From Polytrichum commune (taxonomy: Eukaryota > Streptophyta > Polytrichopsida > Polytrichales > Polytrichaceae): DNA of 60,000 nt. The notes under the pieces were generated by a model. The model was not told where the DNA came from. It did not search any database and saw only the letters and a program-made list of their open reading frames with translations. Location: positions 72,123,554 to 72,183,553 of the forward strand of contig OX485803.1 of the NCBI GenBank assembly GCA_950295325.1. The letters run 5' to 3'. Shown here one piece after another: positions 47,249 through 58,754 of this stretch. How positions within the stretch are numbered: position 1 is the stretch's first letter; each line of letters opens with the position of its first letter. The position numbers and the translations under genes are program-made.

Positions 47249-47826
47249 GCTCTCTTCCCTTCCTCACCGATGTAAAACTCGAAAAAGAGAGAGAGAAAAG
47301 AGAGAATGAAGATATATAACTAGTGAGGTAGGGCTGCCCCTCTTTTCTCACTAATAAAATATGCAACGGTCCCTCAACATGGTCCATTCTCACTTCACAC
47401 TATGTTTGAGGACCCGACCCCACACAAAGTGGGTAGCCCATCACCCTTGGTACGGCCTTTGGATGATAGTCAAGGGTCCTCACCATTCCGTGGTCATGGC
47501 CCTTGGTTCATGTGTGAAGTGGCCCTCAGTAAGGATGTTTTGTAATGTCAGTGACGCAACCCTTATATACTTGTTTTTATTGTTGCCCGATTAGATTGGT
47601 CAATATTGTGCTTTCTTTCGTCTTGAACCCTATTGTGAACCCACCTCTAATATTTCAGCAACCCAATGTACTAGCCAAAAGAACAAAAAGTGCGAGAAAC
47701 TTGAGCATAATTGCAACACCTGTCAATAGGAACATTGCACAGGGAATATCAAGCTACATAGAAATGAATCCTCACACCCCACATTTGGACGTGAGTACCT
47801 GCCAGCTTTTGAGTGCAGCCAATGCA

Positions 47827-48198
47827 TAAGGTAGGGGTGGCAATTTCCGTCCAAATTTCAGATGTGCCTAGTTGGGATGCTGAAACTATTTTTTTTATAA
47901 ATTTTGAGCGCTCGCAAAGCTGGTGCAAGAGCAACTATGAAAAAATCAAAATTTTCCAACATGTCTATGATTTCCTACAAATTTTTAAAGGAAACCTTGT
48001 AGAGTGACCAACACTCGCACATAGGGTACGTGGTATATCCACAGGGTGGATTTCTAAAACCGACCGCTGGCAGCGCTGTGAACGGTAAAAGCACCTTGAT
48101 AGGTGCTTTTGTAAACCCAGGTAAAAGCACCTAGATAGGTGCTTCCGACCCTAGGGGTCGACTTTAGGACCCGCACGGAAATTGCCAACCCTACCTTA
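47827..48198. mobile_element. hAT-like MITE with internal hairpin cluster, 372 bp
   Basis: The left end (TAAGGTAGGGGTGGCAATTT, then CCGT) and the inverted right end (TAAGGTAGGGTTGGCAATTT, then CCGT) match over about 25 bp. TAGGGKTGGCAA termini are common in hAT elements, but I could not find a matching 8-bp target duplication. Three consecutive hairpins lie at 48087-48160. Confidence 0.6.
48087..48160. repeat. Cluster of three hairpins inside the MITE
   Basis: AAAAGCACCT-TGAT-AGGTGCTTTT (48087-48110) is followed by AAGCACCT-AGAT-AGGTGCTT (48125-48144) and CGACCC-TAG-GGGTCG (48146-48160). The first two are a tandem duplication of one hairpin unit with the loop changed. Confidence 0.85.
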
Positions 48199-50038
48199 CA
48201 TAAATGAGTAACTGTAATGTTTGTAAGTAGTTTGAGACAAACGAAGCAATCCATTCCAGACAATAAATTGATTTGTACAAGGGTGAAGGTTCTATAAAAT
48301 ACCAATGTATGGAGTTCCAAAAGGAACATCTATCTGAACTTGTATGACTTGAAGATACGCTTGCAAAGCACATTGGGGCTAACTTGTCATTGCATATCGA
48401 TAACCACATATGGCCCATGTGGTAATGCAATCTAGATGTTTATCACGCACTTTAAACATGAATATGTTGTGCTTTGGTAGTTGTGTCTCAACCCTACAAA
48501 ACTCAAACCACTTTTTGTTTAGTTTGTGTGTTCATGATATTAGCATGCACTCTCACACAAAAAGATGTTAGTATTTGCACTCCCTGTGGCGTTTTTGGGC
48601 CACCCTCCTCCGAGGGAGCCTAAAAGTTTTACACATGTCCTTCCATGAGAGTGGCATGCACTTGCATGTGCCCAAGCTAAACCCAGATGATAAGTGTATA
48701 AGGTGAGTGCTTAGATTTTGGAGGGGGATTGAATTTGTGTTGTAGTACCACCGAAGGTTGGGCTTTAGTTTTTAATATTATGGCTTTAAAACCCACTAAT
48801 CATTTTCATACCTCGTTCGAACCTAGACCTACGACCTAGTCTAAGCGCAAACGCATCAGCCTTGGAACCAAAGCAATCCTAACTTATGATTTGAGATGGC
48901 TCTGGTGCACACCAACCAGGTGTGACTCATACCACCCCTAACTTAGTGGATGGAAGAGCAACTTTATACAACTTCCTTCTTACTTAGTTAATTTTATTCA
49001 CACACCCTATCTTAATACATTCATACATAGGCATCATCCCTTACCTGGATGGCACACCCCTTAGCTCGGAACCTTCTAGGGCCTTGTGCAGGTCTCTTGA
49101 AGGTCGAGTGACAACTCAATCCCTTTCGGACTTTAATGGTCTGAAGGATGGTGTCACCCTACCGAGCTAAGTTTTCGATTCGGGTTTTTCCTGCTAACAA
49201 GGTTTACGATATATTTGGTTGTTTTTCCTCATTAAGTGTGTTACACTGGATGAACCACAAAATGCAACTTAATGGGACCAGGGTGACAGGTGACATGTAG
49301 GTTTAACATGTTGCACAATCTTCAAGAATTGAGGCCATAACTCCAAATTTATAGGACCAACAACATAATAATGGATTCGTGAATCATTAACTCTACCTTT
49401 CCACCAACAACATGTAGAGTGGTCATGCCGGTAATTAATATAATTTCACCACACACACAACTTTTCTAATTATCAAAGCTACTACCATGAAACATATCAA
49501 GGGGTCCAAAGAACAATGGCTTTTCACAACAAATGCTCTTATGGATTTCTCTTCCTCGGACTCTTATATATGTCATTTAGTGTATTCATGCAAGTTAAGG
49601 TGCTATATGTAAAATCCAAATGTCTCCTCTGCCAAGTATCTATTGGCCATTGATGCCTCTAGATGAGTTTTGTTTCTAACAAATTATTTTAACATTCATA
49701 GGTATTGTTCAAACATATATATCAATATGCCACCAACTAGGTCACATAATTCGAGCTTGTCCACCAAATATGCTTCATAATGTTGAAGAACGATGGAGGA
49801 AAACACACCTTTAAAAATATAATGTTTCTACAACATATAATTTGAATGCCGCAATCTTAGCCCTATTTACTACCCTCGCACAAATGCAATTCAAGCTCTT
49901 GCTCAACAACAACAAAAAAATCTTTTTTTATAATAGGTGTATCAATGTCTTGCTAACTACATATTAAACAATGGTAATCATGAAACTTCAGACACATAAA
50001 CTTATATTCTTGAGATGTTTTTTCAAAACACTCCAATA
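48199..50038. other. Non-coding stretch
   Basis: No gene or transposon is recognised. ORFs are short and motif-free. Composition is AT-rich towards 49.5-50 kb. Confidence 0.4.
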
Positions 50039-50795
50039 TCATGTGAGTATGTGGATGGCACTTGCTTCGTCAATGAACAACTTTTTCTCGGCTTCCAAAA
50101 CACATATGGCGCATGCGGCTTGAAAAAAATATGGCGGTTTGATCTCGATCTCAGTCACAATTTGTGATGGACCCCCATTTGCTGCATGTCTCTCCATGAG
50201 TCCAAAAAATCCATCCTCCAAACAAAAACTTCAATATGGACTTTGCTATGTTCTTCTCTATATGCATTACATCCAACACATGTCTCACTAGCATGTCCTG
50301 GACGTACATGTTCAGAACTAGCATTAATAAACAAAAAAACAACAATAATAATCAATATATTTACTTGTATGTTAGTTTATCTTCCAATATGGAAATGTAA
50401 ACATTGCTAGTCATTTCACGCTGCTGCACAACATCGGGTTGCCTTCCACTACAAACCTTCCTTTAAATTGTGCATATTTTGCACACATCAAATCCCAAAG
50501 TGTGTGGTTCAAAGCATCTACGGTTGCAAGTTCACCTTGCAACTCTTGTGTTGAAAACACATTTTCGTTGTATTGAAATGGATGGTTGCGAGGTAACCAC
50601 CTTTGGTGACTTCTGCCATATACCACCTTGGATATATGATACAAGCATATGGAAGGAGTGTTAGGTCCACACACATGGCACAAAAAATACCCCTTGTTGG
50701 AAATGTCTGCCATCATGACATATAATGGGAAGTCATGTATACACCATAGCATCATCACTCTTAGTGTGAACTTGGCCTCCCCTCACTAGCGTGCT
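50039..50795 (-). pseudogene. CACTA (En/Spm) TNP2-type transposase fragment
   Basis: The minus strand reads FTLRVMMLWCIHDFPLYVMM, then NKGYFLCHVCGPNTPS, VVYGRSHQRWLPRNHPFQYN and more, to 50411. After a probable intron (GTAAAT donor, TTAATGCTAG acceptor) comes MLVRHVLDVMHIEKNIAKSI. A frameshifted stretch then gives IKPPYFFQAACAICVLEAEK with KLFIDEASAIHI. The IHDFP, CHVCG, RRW/RFLP-like and LDVMHIEKN motifs are diagnostic of TNP2 transposases. Both the N-terminal and the distal catalytic parts are missing, so it is a fragment. It lies 1.5 kb from the DUF7869 element but shows no sequence link to it. Confidence 0.85.
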
Positions 50796-52315
50796 GCATT
50801 GCTACACATGACACCCTCTAATCACAATTTTGGTCGTTATGATTTTCAAGAAGGTTTTGATTTGACAATGTGGCTGACCACCCTCATTCATGTCTTTCAT
50901 TTGCAGACTCAGACTGCCAACGGGCAAAGGCATGCCATTTTCTTGAACCATCAACGGGTCTTAGAATTGGAGCTTGTGCTTTGACGATGAAACGGGGTCC
51001 TTACTACAGAGCCTCCACTGGAGCATCCCCGTACATAGAGGTGAGCAGAACACGTATCCTTGCAAAACAAGTTGACCCTAAATATACTTTACGTAAATTA
51101 GTGATTGACATTCGGCAAATACATATGCAAGGCAAAGCTCCGTTGTGGCCTCCACCATCGCTAAGCACAACCAACGCACGCATTGAATGACCTTCACAAG
51201 CAAGTGAACTCACCTACTTGTGTCAATTTATTATTAGTTTTTCTTTTCTCAAGAGGGTATTGCAATTTCATGCTAACCTTGATGTGGCCACTCTACGGCT
51301 CAGGGTAATCACAACCCTTTAAGTTTTGTATCTGTGTGCAATAATGGGGTATATAATGGAGGGATATTTATACACCTCTCAATTTTTTCCCCTATTTATT
51401 TGTAGATAAAAAGCTACTCTGACGTATTTTTAGCACCCTATATTTATTTGTAATTGTTTAGAGAGGCTAATTTTTTGCACAATAATTTTTTAATAAATTG
51501 TACAAGTACTGAATAGTAGACGGAATATTATAGCATTGCAAAACCGACTATGTGAGCAACAAACATTCCATATTCAAATTGTCATTTATTTGGTTTCAAT
51601 GAGTAATGCCAATCCTAAACCATTCAAAGTACCATTCAAAACACAAACATACTAGTTAAAGGGTTACCAATAAACACAAAGATAACAAAATATACAAGTT
51701 GAAATAGACAAATTGTAAATACAATAGAACAAAACAAGAAATATAATCAGGTGTGACAACACATGAAATTGTACATAACTACCTACTCCAAAAAAATGTT
51801 GCATTCAAATACAAGAAAGCTAAATACAAAAATCAAAAACATTTACTTTAACTGTGTTTACAAACACATTCAACTATAGTCTCATTTAAACCTTGTAACA
51901 AACATTTACAATGTGAAGGGTTAAGATACAACTATGCACCCTCCAAGACTATCAAGATACATGTTCAACATCCTCTACAATGTCATGATAAAATTAATAA
52001 ATTTTGAAAGGTTTAGCACCAATAATGACGAATATGTAAAACCATCTGATGCCATGAAGGGGGATCCCACGACATATCCTTCCATACTAACACACTTGAT
52101 TCAAATTTGGACAGAAATTACACACTTCTTCATTTAAGTAGTCAAATCCATAATTATTCTAATGATCCTACTACACACTTTTAGGGGGATCTTATGTCTC
52201 TGACCTTTTTTTCTTCTATTGATTACTAGAATGGAGGAATTATCCACCACCCTATTTTACATATAATCATGTAGGGGACATATTTCCAATGCTAGGGAAG
52301 AACTAACAAAATTAA
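50796..52315. other. Non-coding stretch between TNP2 fragment and DUF7869 element
   Basis: No gene is recognised. Opposed ORFs at 50870-51213 lack motifs. The remainder is very AT-rich. Confidence 0.4.
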
Positions 52316-52722
52316 CACTATATTCGTTAATCGGAGACTTTTGAAAGTCTCAAAATAAAATATGCCCATGGTTTGGGATGCCAATATTGTGGGCATACGA
52401 AATATTGGGAACATCAAGAACATGACGATTTAAAATTTTGCACGTAAAACATATTCTTATTACTAAAAATAGGGAATTTCATTTAAAATGAAAACGTGAG
52501 CTCCTTGTGGAAAATAACAATCGACTCTAAAAAAACAAATGGTTTAGGTCATTATAGAGTTTGGGGTGCGCATCCCATAAGTAAGGCTCTTATGAATTAT
52601 TTGGATGGCACATCCCAAACGTATACCACAATGGAGTGTGTCAAGTCCACTAAGTCTAATAAAAACCAAGTCTACTAAGCACCCATGTTTTTCGCCATTA
52701 ACTCCCACCTAATATGTTATGT

Positions 52723-55700
52723 TTACACATCTCCATCTTCCGCTTCATATCCATTCTCGGCGTCATTCACCGCAACTGCAATACGTGCCAAATTGTCTTT
52801 GGCAAAATCTATATGTTTTTGGGGGATGGTCATTGTTTCTGATTTGGAACCTTTCCGCGGCTTCCAAGCACAAAGTATAGTATCCGTGTTTATCCAAACC
52901 GGTGTGTACGCTGAGTCCACTGTCCACTTAAAATTCTTTTGGTGTCCCAACCTAAATAAGTGCGTAGCACGTTTTGGTCTTTAATGCTTGGACGACAATA
53001 TTCCACCTCAATTTGACGAAAGTTGGGGCTAGTTCGAACAAAATTGGGTGAAGACAATGCTTTCACCAACCAAATTGGTTTGGGATGCTCCTCATTCCCT
53101 GCTCGTACGAGGACCAAATAACCTTCATGGCAATCAACACCTACACGAAACGACGGTGCCGGTCGATTGCGGGCAGGGCCAACGTAATGCTCGTCCATTG
53201 CGAACTCTTCACGAACGTCTCCATTGCTAAAAAATATGGTGTCGGACTCGACAACCGTTAAACGGCTTTGTGGCCAAAATCCTTGTGTTAAAGTTGTACG
53301 GGTGTCGCCACTAAGTGTCATTAGGGCCGAGCGAATGCGATCCCAATACCCAATCAAAGGTTCATGAGTATCTCTAACACGTCTAGTGATGTCCTTCTCA
53401 CACAACTCTTTCCAATGTTCAATGAATCCGGATATGCCTTTGATGATTTCCGGCCCATTCCTCATGAGGTCGGGTTTGCAAGGCTTTGGATCCCCATCCG
53501 GGAGCAAACATTTCCCATCATTGTCTTGACGCCATATGAGTATACCATCATCCGGGCCCCAATTAGGCGATGTGCATAAAAGCTTAAATTGCATGGCCGG
53601 GAGACCATCATCCCTTATATAGAATCGGAATTGTTGTGCTTTGGTATGTCCCACCAAACGGTCCCCTCCCTTCAACATGTATGGCTTGATGAAGGCCTTG
53701 AAATCTGGTACTTCCTCAATCATGTGCGGAATTACCGGTATATGGTCCAAATCCATATATGATTTCATAAGAAGTGGTATGGTTGGAAAATCTTCTTCAT
53801 GCAACTTCATGCTCCACCGTCCAAAAGACGCATCAATGTCATCGTGTGTGTGTCCCACCATCAAGAAAGACACAAACACCTCCTTGAAGATTCTTTTCGC
53901 CACAAGCAAGGACCAAAAACAAAATACGTATCGACATTTGTTGTCCTTCGTACAATTATCAAGTTGAACGTGGAGAGTTGGAGGCAAAGGTTTCGCACAA
54001 AGAGGTTCTCCGGGTGGTTCCGGCAATGACGACATACAAACCTCCTTCCCCTCAAGCAGTGCTTCGTAAAGGGGTGTCGTTCCACAACCATCAAACAATG
54101 CACGTGATGAATGTACCGGTGGCTTCTCCAGATCGCGCAAGAGTTTTGTAAATGATCCCACCGTGTGGTTAGCATCGCCAGGGTAAAAATCCAAACCATA
54201 ATGGGCATACTTTACGTCTCCATGTCCGTGGGCAATCATCCCTGGGAAAGAAACAAACGATGCATGAATGAAAACAACAACAACCCTAAACGGATGTATG
54301 AAGTTGAAACCTAACGCAAACACACCTAGTAAAATTGGATAATTTGAACACATATTTGTGATTTCATACAAACCTGTGACAGCTACTGGCAACTTGAAGA
54401 GTCCATCCGTGGCCTTTATTTTCCGTGCATAACAAGGGCATGCGGTCTTTGCATGGTCCATTTTATCATGGATGATTGTTAGAACCTCTGTAGGCCTCAT
54501 TATGGATAGAGCACGGTTCTTGTAGTAATCTTGATGGTGAGCCTCTTAGTTGTTGACATGTTCAATATATTTTCCTTGGTGTCTGGAGTGTGATTCGGTG
54601 CCTATGGGGTGGGCGTCCCGAAGACCTTTGTATTTTTCACACGTCGTACACCTAGCGAACTTGTTCCTATGTCTCTTCAAAATGTATTCAACAAACTATT
54701 GGTTTTTAATCACACTCAACTTGGACAAAGAAATGGGCCCACATCCCGCTATGCGACCCACTTCGTTAATGTCCGTTAAAATGTTCTTCCATTTTGTTCC
54801 CGTGGGCAAAACCATTTGTACAACTTTCTCCCCTGACGACAATGTTCTCATCTTGTGGGGCATTGCATCGGCCAATGGGACAATGATGGTGGAGAGTGTC
54901 GCGGAGGCTTGGAGTGTCGCCTCCCTTGGTTTCTTTGTGCCCGAATTTCCATGAAATCGAGAGCGCCGACCCAACGATGAATACTTTTGAAACCTATAAA
55001 AGTCAGACTTTGAAACGGCGTGGATGGTATACCACGCGGTACAACACACTTCCACATTCTCAAGTGTGACCACCTTATGCCCATGGGTGTCAATATGCAC
55101 ATTTCTGTGGACCTCGAGTTTCTTTGCCGATCTCATACGGAAATCCGCAAGCCACATCTCTTGACGTAGGGACTTAATTTTCTCCCGCGAGAAAAATTGG
55201 CAACATTTCCGATCGCAACAGTCCTTGGCGGACACAAGACGGATAGATTCATCTTCCAATATGCGATCCCGTCTACGTTCTTTATCTCCTCGAGGCACAC
55301 GGTTAGAATCATATTTGCGCAGGCCTTTGCGAGGACGTATGTTGGCCAACAAAGCTAATTGCGTTTGCTTATGGCGCCGCTCATGGTCCAACAAACTCAC
55401 TCCGTCATGGAGAACCCGACAAAGAGGCCATCGACGCAAGGAGAATCTCCATGTCACCGGGACCTTAAGCGGAAGCAATGAATTCAAGATACACACACCA
55501 ACATCGCTGGGACCAAGGGGGTTGGCATCCATACAATCACGGGGATCGGAGTTTCTACATATGCCATCTGCCACAGGGACACCAAGGTCGTTGTGTAGGA
55601 CGACATCAAGGCCAACCCATTGCTCCCTCCCAAAACCGGCACACAAAGGAATGTCATCGTGGTCATCCCTGGAATGTAGAGATTGTTCGTGCACTTCCAA

Positions 55701-55868
55701 AGATTCATGGGAGGATGTATTCACAAACACCCCCATCACGTTTGGCATACCATTACTACCCGCCGACGGGGAAGAAAGTTCACAGTCACCATCGGAGGAC
55801 GAAGCAATTGTGGGAAACTCCAATGAACTATATGTCACGGGCAGCGCCATACAACCTAAGCAGACCAA
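52723..55868 (-). pseudogene. DUF7869-type putative transposase, nearly intact
   Basis: About 998 codons from MALPVTYSSLEFP (55850; an upstream in-frame Met at 55868 is possible) to ENGYEAEDGDV. Damage is limited: TAG at 54696 (NQ*FVEYI; copy 1 has Gln), TAA at 54546 (copy 1 has Gln) and a one-base deletion in an A run near 52935. An intron at 54242-54373 (ACAG/GTTTGT, TTTCCCAG) happens to be 132 bp and open, so it reads through unless spliced. Order: acidic N-terminus, RPRKGLRKYDSNR, Cys-rich KDCCDRKCCQFF, a zinc-like CTTCEKY, AHGHGDVKYAHYG, LQLDNCTKDNKCRYVF, MVGHTHDDIDASFGRW and a C-terminal globular part. The Asp in LDNC and the D-DID block could be RNase H-fold catalytic residues (inference). 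Confidence 0.8.
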
Positions 55869-55994
55869 TAATTAATGACAAACAAAACAAGCACAGCAAT
55901 GCACACAAAAGCGAATACGAGAGCTGTGTAGGTATATGGCTCAAAAATCACAAAGAACTCTCGCGGCATCGTTGGGGGACCTCACATATGTAGA

Positions 55995-56008
55995 CGAACG
56001 TGCGTTCG
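55995..56008. promoter_or_regulatory. Palindrome in 5' flank of DUF7869 element, copy 2 (proximal)
   Basis: CGAACG and CGTTCG are perfect arms around TG, 127 bp before the ORF start. It is one of three related palindromes in this flank. Confidence 0.5.
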
Positions 56009-56231
56009 AAAACAACGCCATGACATGGAAATACAACATGGGATCCACACGGCAATGGACAACGGCATGCAATTGTAAAATGGATAAGCAACGTGCATTG
56101 ATTATGAGCACCCAAAATGCACTTGCATCATTATAATGATGCAGTAAAACAATTGAGGGGCATATCTTTGACGGGTGTGTGTATGCGAACGACCGACCCC
56201 AAGACAGAGCCCAAACTGAGGGATGTATGTA

Positions 56232-56249
56232 TACGAACGATCGTTCGTA
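56232..56249. promoter_or_regulatory. 18-bp perfect palindrome in DUF7869 flank (middle)
   Basis: TACGAACGATCGTTCGTA is a perfect palindrome and the longest of the set. It lies 237 bp upstream of the proximal one. Confidence 0.55.
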
Positions 56250-56430
56250 AGTCCTAGCCGAAACATATGGACGTATGCATAGGAACGATAAATAATATGT
56301 TCTAGCCGTGACCTTGTTTGTAAAAACTATTGACCCGACAGAAGAGATATCCATAGCCAAGGACTTGGAGGCATGTGTTCAAACTAACGGCTGTTTCTGG
56401 ATAATTGCAAAATAATATCAATTGATATTT

Positions 56431-56446
56431 ACGAACGCACGTTCGT
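56431..56446. promoter_or_regulatory. 16-bp perfect-arm palindrome in DUF7869 flank (distal)
   Basis: ACGAACG and CGTTCGT pair around CA. It is spaced about 199 bp from the middle palindrome. Confidence 0.5.
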
Positions 56447-58754
56447 GAATAACCCACCATCAGATGTTCAGTTGGACATAACGGATTCACGGGAGCCTAG
56501 GTGGGTTGCACTACTACAAAACACGTCTTTTATTCCAACACCTACTTCACTACATGTCTTTTACTACTATAAACAGTGATTGGAGGAATTATAGAAATCC
56601 ACATGGGCTCATTTGATGTCCGAATTAACTTTGCGGAGTCATAGTAGTGAAGTGGGACAACAATTCAGTTGGGAATGCTCTTGTAAACGTGTTTGGGAAC
56701 GTCCAGTAGAACGTGCATGACTGTGGGTAGTGAAGTGGTCCACATGGAGAGAATGTTAAGTCCAATTGTCATATGTTTCAGGGTTTTAGACAGAATACTC
56801 ACAAAAAATGACCCGTTAGTGTGTATGAGTGTATGAGTGTGAGTGTGTGTGAGTGTGAGGGAGTATGTGAAAGTATGAATGAGAATGTGAATGACTAGTG
56901 TTACTACTTATAGTATTGTAACTTTGATATGTGTAACATATAGTGGTTATAACCTTATATTCAAAACATCATTGATTATTTTGCAATGTCACGTTTTTAC
57001 TTCAAAGTGTTTCTTGATGACGAGAGTAATTATAACTCTCTTGAGTTTTGCTCAAGAGAGAGAACTCTTATCTTTGATAGTTAATCGTTCACTTGTAATG
57101 ACATCCAACAACTCACAAGAATCTTAAAGGTAAGAAGTTTCAATAGCAATTGTTGTGAGTAGTTAATCAATCAATCTTTGTTAGTATCAATAAAATATTT
57201 GTTAGTATCAATAAAATCTTTGTTACTATCCTTACAATTTACTTAAAGAATTGAATATGAATAAATTCAACTATCATCCATAAGTCACATAATATATATA
57301 GGTAGTTTATATTGAGAAGTTTCTCTCAATTAATTGTATCTCTTTCTTAGTAATATTTAAGAAGTCTTACTCTCAATTTAATTGAAATATGCATGCAAGT
57401 CTTATCAACTCAATCTTAATCACTCTATCACTTTATATTTGGATAATTCCCTTTTGAGGAGTTCAATGATAACTTCCACTTTTAAGAGACAATCTTGTTT
57501 CCTTCATTCACGTTGTATGAATTGACGTTTGCTTCATCATAACAACATCTCTCAAAGTTCCATTGATTCTCCGAATATCCTTGAGCGCTTTGTTCTCACC
57601 CTCACACACTAATCTTTTGAGTTCTTGCTCAAAAAAGTCTACTCTTCTCTCGGTTGCTTAATCACTTAAGTTCCAAGTACCGCTTAACAACTTGTAAGTC
57701 CAATTGAGAGAGAGAGATAGATCACACTTATTTGTGGAAAAGATAGTATATTGCAAAAGTACTCCGAGAGGAGAGATACAAAAGGAACTCAAGTGTTTTT
57801 GACACTCAAATTTAAGATAGCTTCGTCGTATTGAAAATGAGGTGTAGTCTCCTAAAAGTGTTCCCTTTATATAGTCTTTTCTTCCTAACCCAAAATTTAT
57901 ATTTCAAATGGTTGTTAACTCCACTTTCCTAGATAACTACCTATCTCCGACATAGGTAGATGATATCTATTATAAACGGTTATAACCGTTTTACCACTCT
58001 AATATTCGTCTTTCTAAGATTCCACTATATCTTTGTCGTGGCTACATTCCAAATCCTTTTTGAGAATCCATGAAATCTTCATATTGATTGATTTAAATTC
58101 CAATGATCATACTAGTAGAATGTACCATATTCCTATATACTTCTTAATACTTATATACTCCTCGAAATTGCTTAAATATTCTTCTTTCATAATTGTCCTT
58201 GAACAAAATCTCGTATACTCATACTAATGGAATGTAATCCTAGTCCTATATACTTTCTAATATCCCTATATACTCCTATATATTCCTCATATAAGACCTT
58301 TCATACTTACATAGTGATCTTCTATCTCTAAGTTCTAAGTTTCCTTTACTAGGCCGCTGGGGACCCATTGCCGTGGGTAAGGGGCCCTATAACCGTGCGA
58401 CTTCCTTGTATATCCGTGGAAAGGGGGCCTAAAACCGTGGCCGAGGGCTCTCCGAGTTCCTCTTGTCTTCGGTGCTCATTCTTCATTTCGGTTGTGATTC
58501 TTTTCTCTTCTTGGTGATGTATGTTGTCGTTGGCTTCTCCATTGTGCCTCTTTTCTCTCTTATAATGTTGTTACTCAACAAGTGTAAGTGTGGATATGAG
58601 AGACAAGCCAAAAGTGAGAAACTTAGAGTGTGGAACCCAATATTTGCAATATTAGGGTTTACCATAAATGTGTGAGGAAATAAATGAGAATGTATGTATG
58701 ACTATGAGAGTGCTAGTGTGGATATAAGAGATAAATAAAAAGCGAGGAACTTGG
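56447..58754. other. Non-coding stretch before the LTR retrotransposon
   Basis: No gene is recognised. CACTACTACAAAACACG at 56510 resembles a CACTA-element end but has no partner in view. A GAGTGT-rich simple repeat lies at 56817-56880. A segment of about 38 bp (GTGTGGATATRAGAGA core) occurs at about 58588 and again at about 58717, just before the LTR. Confidence 0.4.
56817..56880. repeat. GAGTGT-rich simple repeat
   Basis: Irregular tandem GTGTATGAGTGTGAGTGTG-type units grade into GAGTATGTGAAAG-type units on the right. Confidence 0.7.

Larger units (their letters stand above)
44105..47525. mobile_element. PIF/Harbinger transposon, complete but decayed, 3.4 kb
   Basis: Terminal inverted repeats GGGCCACTTCACACA and its inverse bound the element. 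TCA flanks both ends (44102-44104 and 47526-47528), a 3-bp target duplication. Inside, a Myb/trihelix-like gene (plus) and a DDE nuclease gene (minus) converge, the standard two-gene layout of the superfamily. The ends match the 590-bp MITE at 1622-2211. Subterminal DNA carries a long hairpin at 44291-44359. Confidence 0.9.
52316..56446 (-). mobile_element. DUF7869-type DNA transposon, copy 2 (nearly intact)
   Basis: It is oriented opposite to copy 1. The 3' terminus at 52316 reads CACTATATTCGTTAATCGG and is followed by a perfect hairpin GAGACTTT-TG-AAAGTCTC. The same terminus ends copy 1 at 24042 and occurs alone at 33654. The 5' limit is set at the outermost palindrome because no matching inverted terminus was found. 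One gene fills the element. Three ACGAACG/CGTTCGT palindromes lie in its 5' flank. Confidence 0.75.

Noticed and set aside
50870-51213. Opposed ORFs next to the TNP2 fragment as extra transposase exons
   Set aside because: Neither strand shows TNP2 motifs; similarity stops near 50795.
52890-54500. The 536-codon minus-strand ORF as an intact stand-alone gene
   Set aside because: It begins in the middle of the DUF7869 protein, reads through an in-length intron of 132 bp, and ends at a frameshift. It is part of a larger disrupted gene.
55225-55993. Long plus-strand ORFs (216 and 171 codons)
   Set aside because: They are antisense shadows of the DUF7869 coding region.
56510-56526. CACTACTACAAAACACG as the end of a CACTA element or the missing end of DUF7869 copy 2
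   Set aside because: It points the wrong way for the DUF7869 element, and no inverted partner or target duplication was found.
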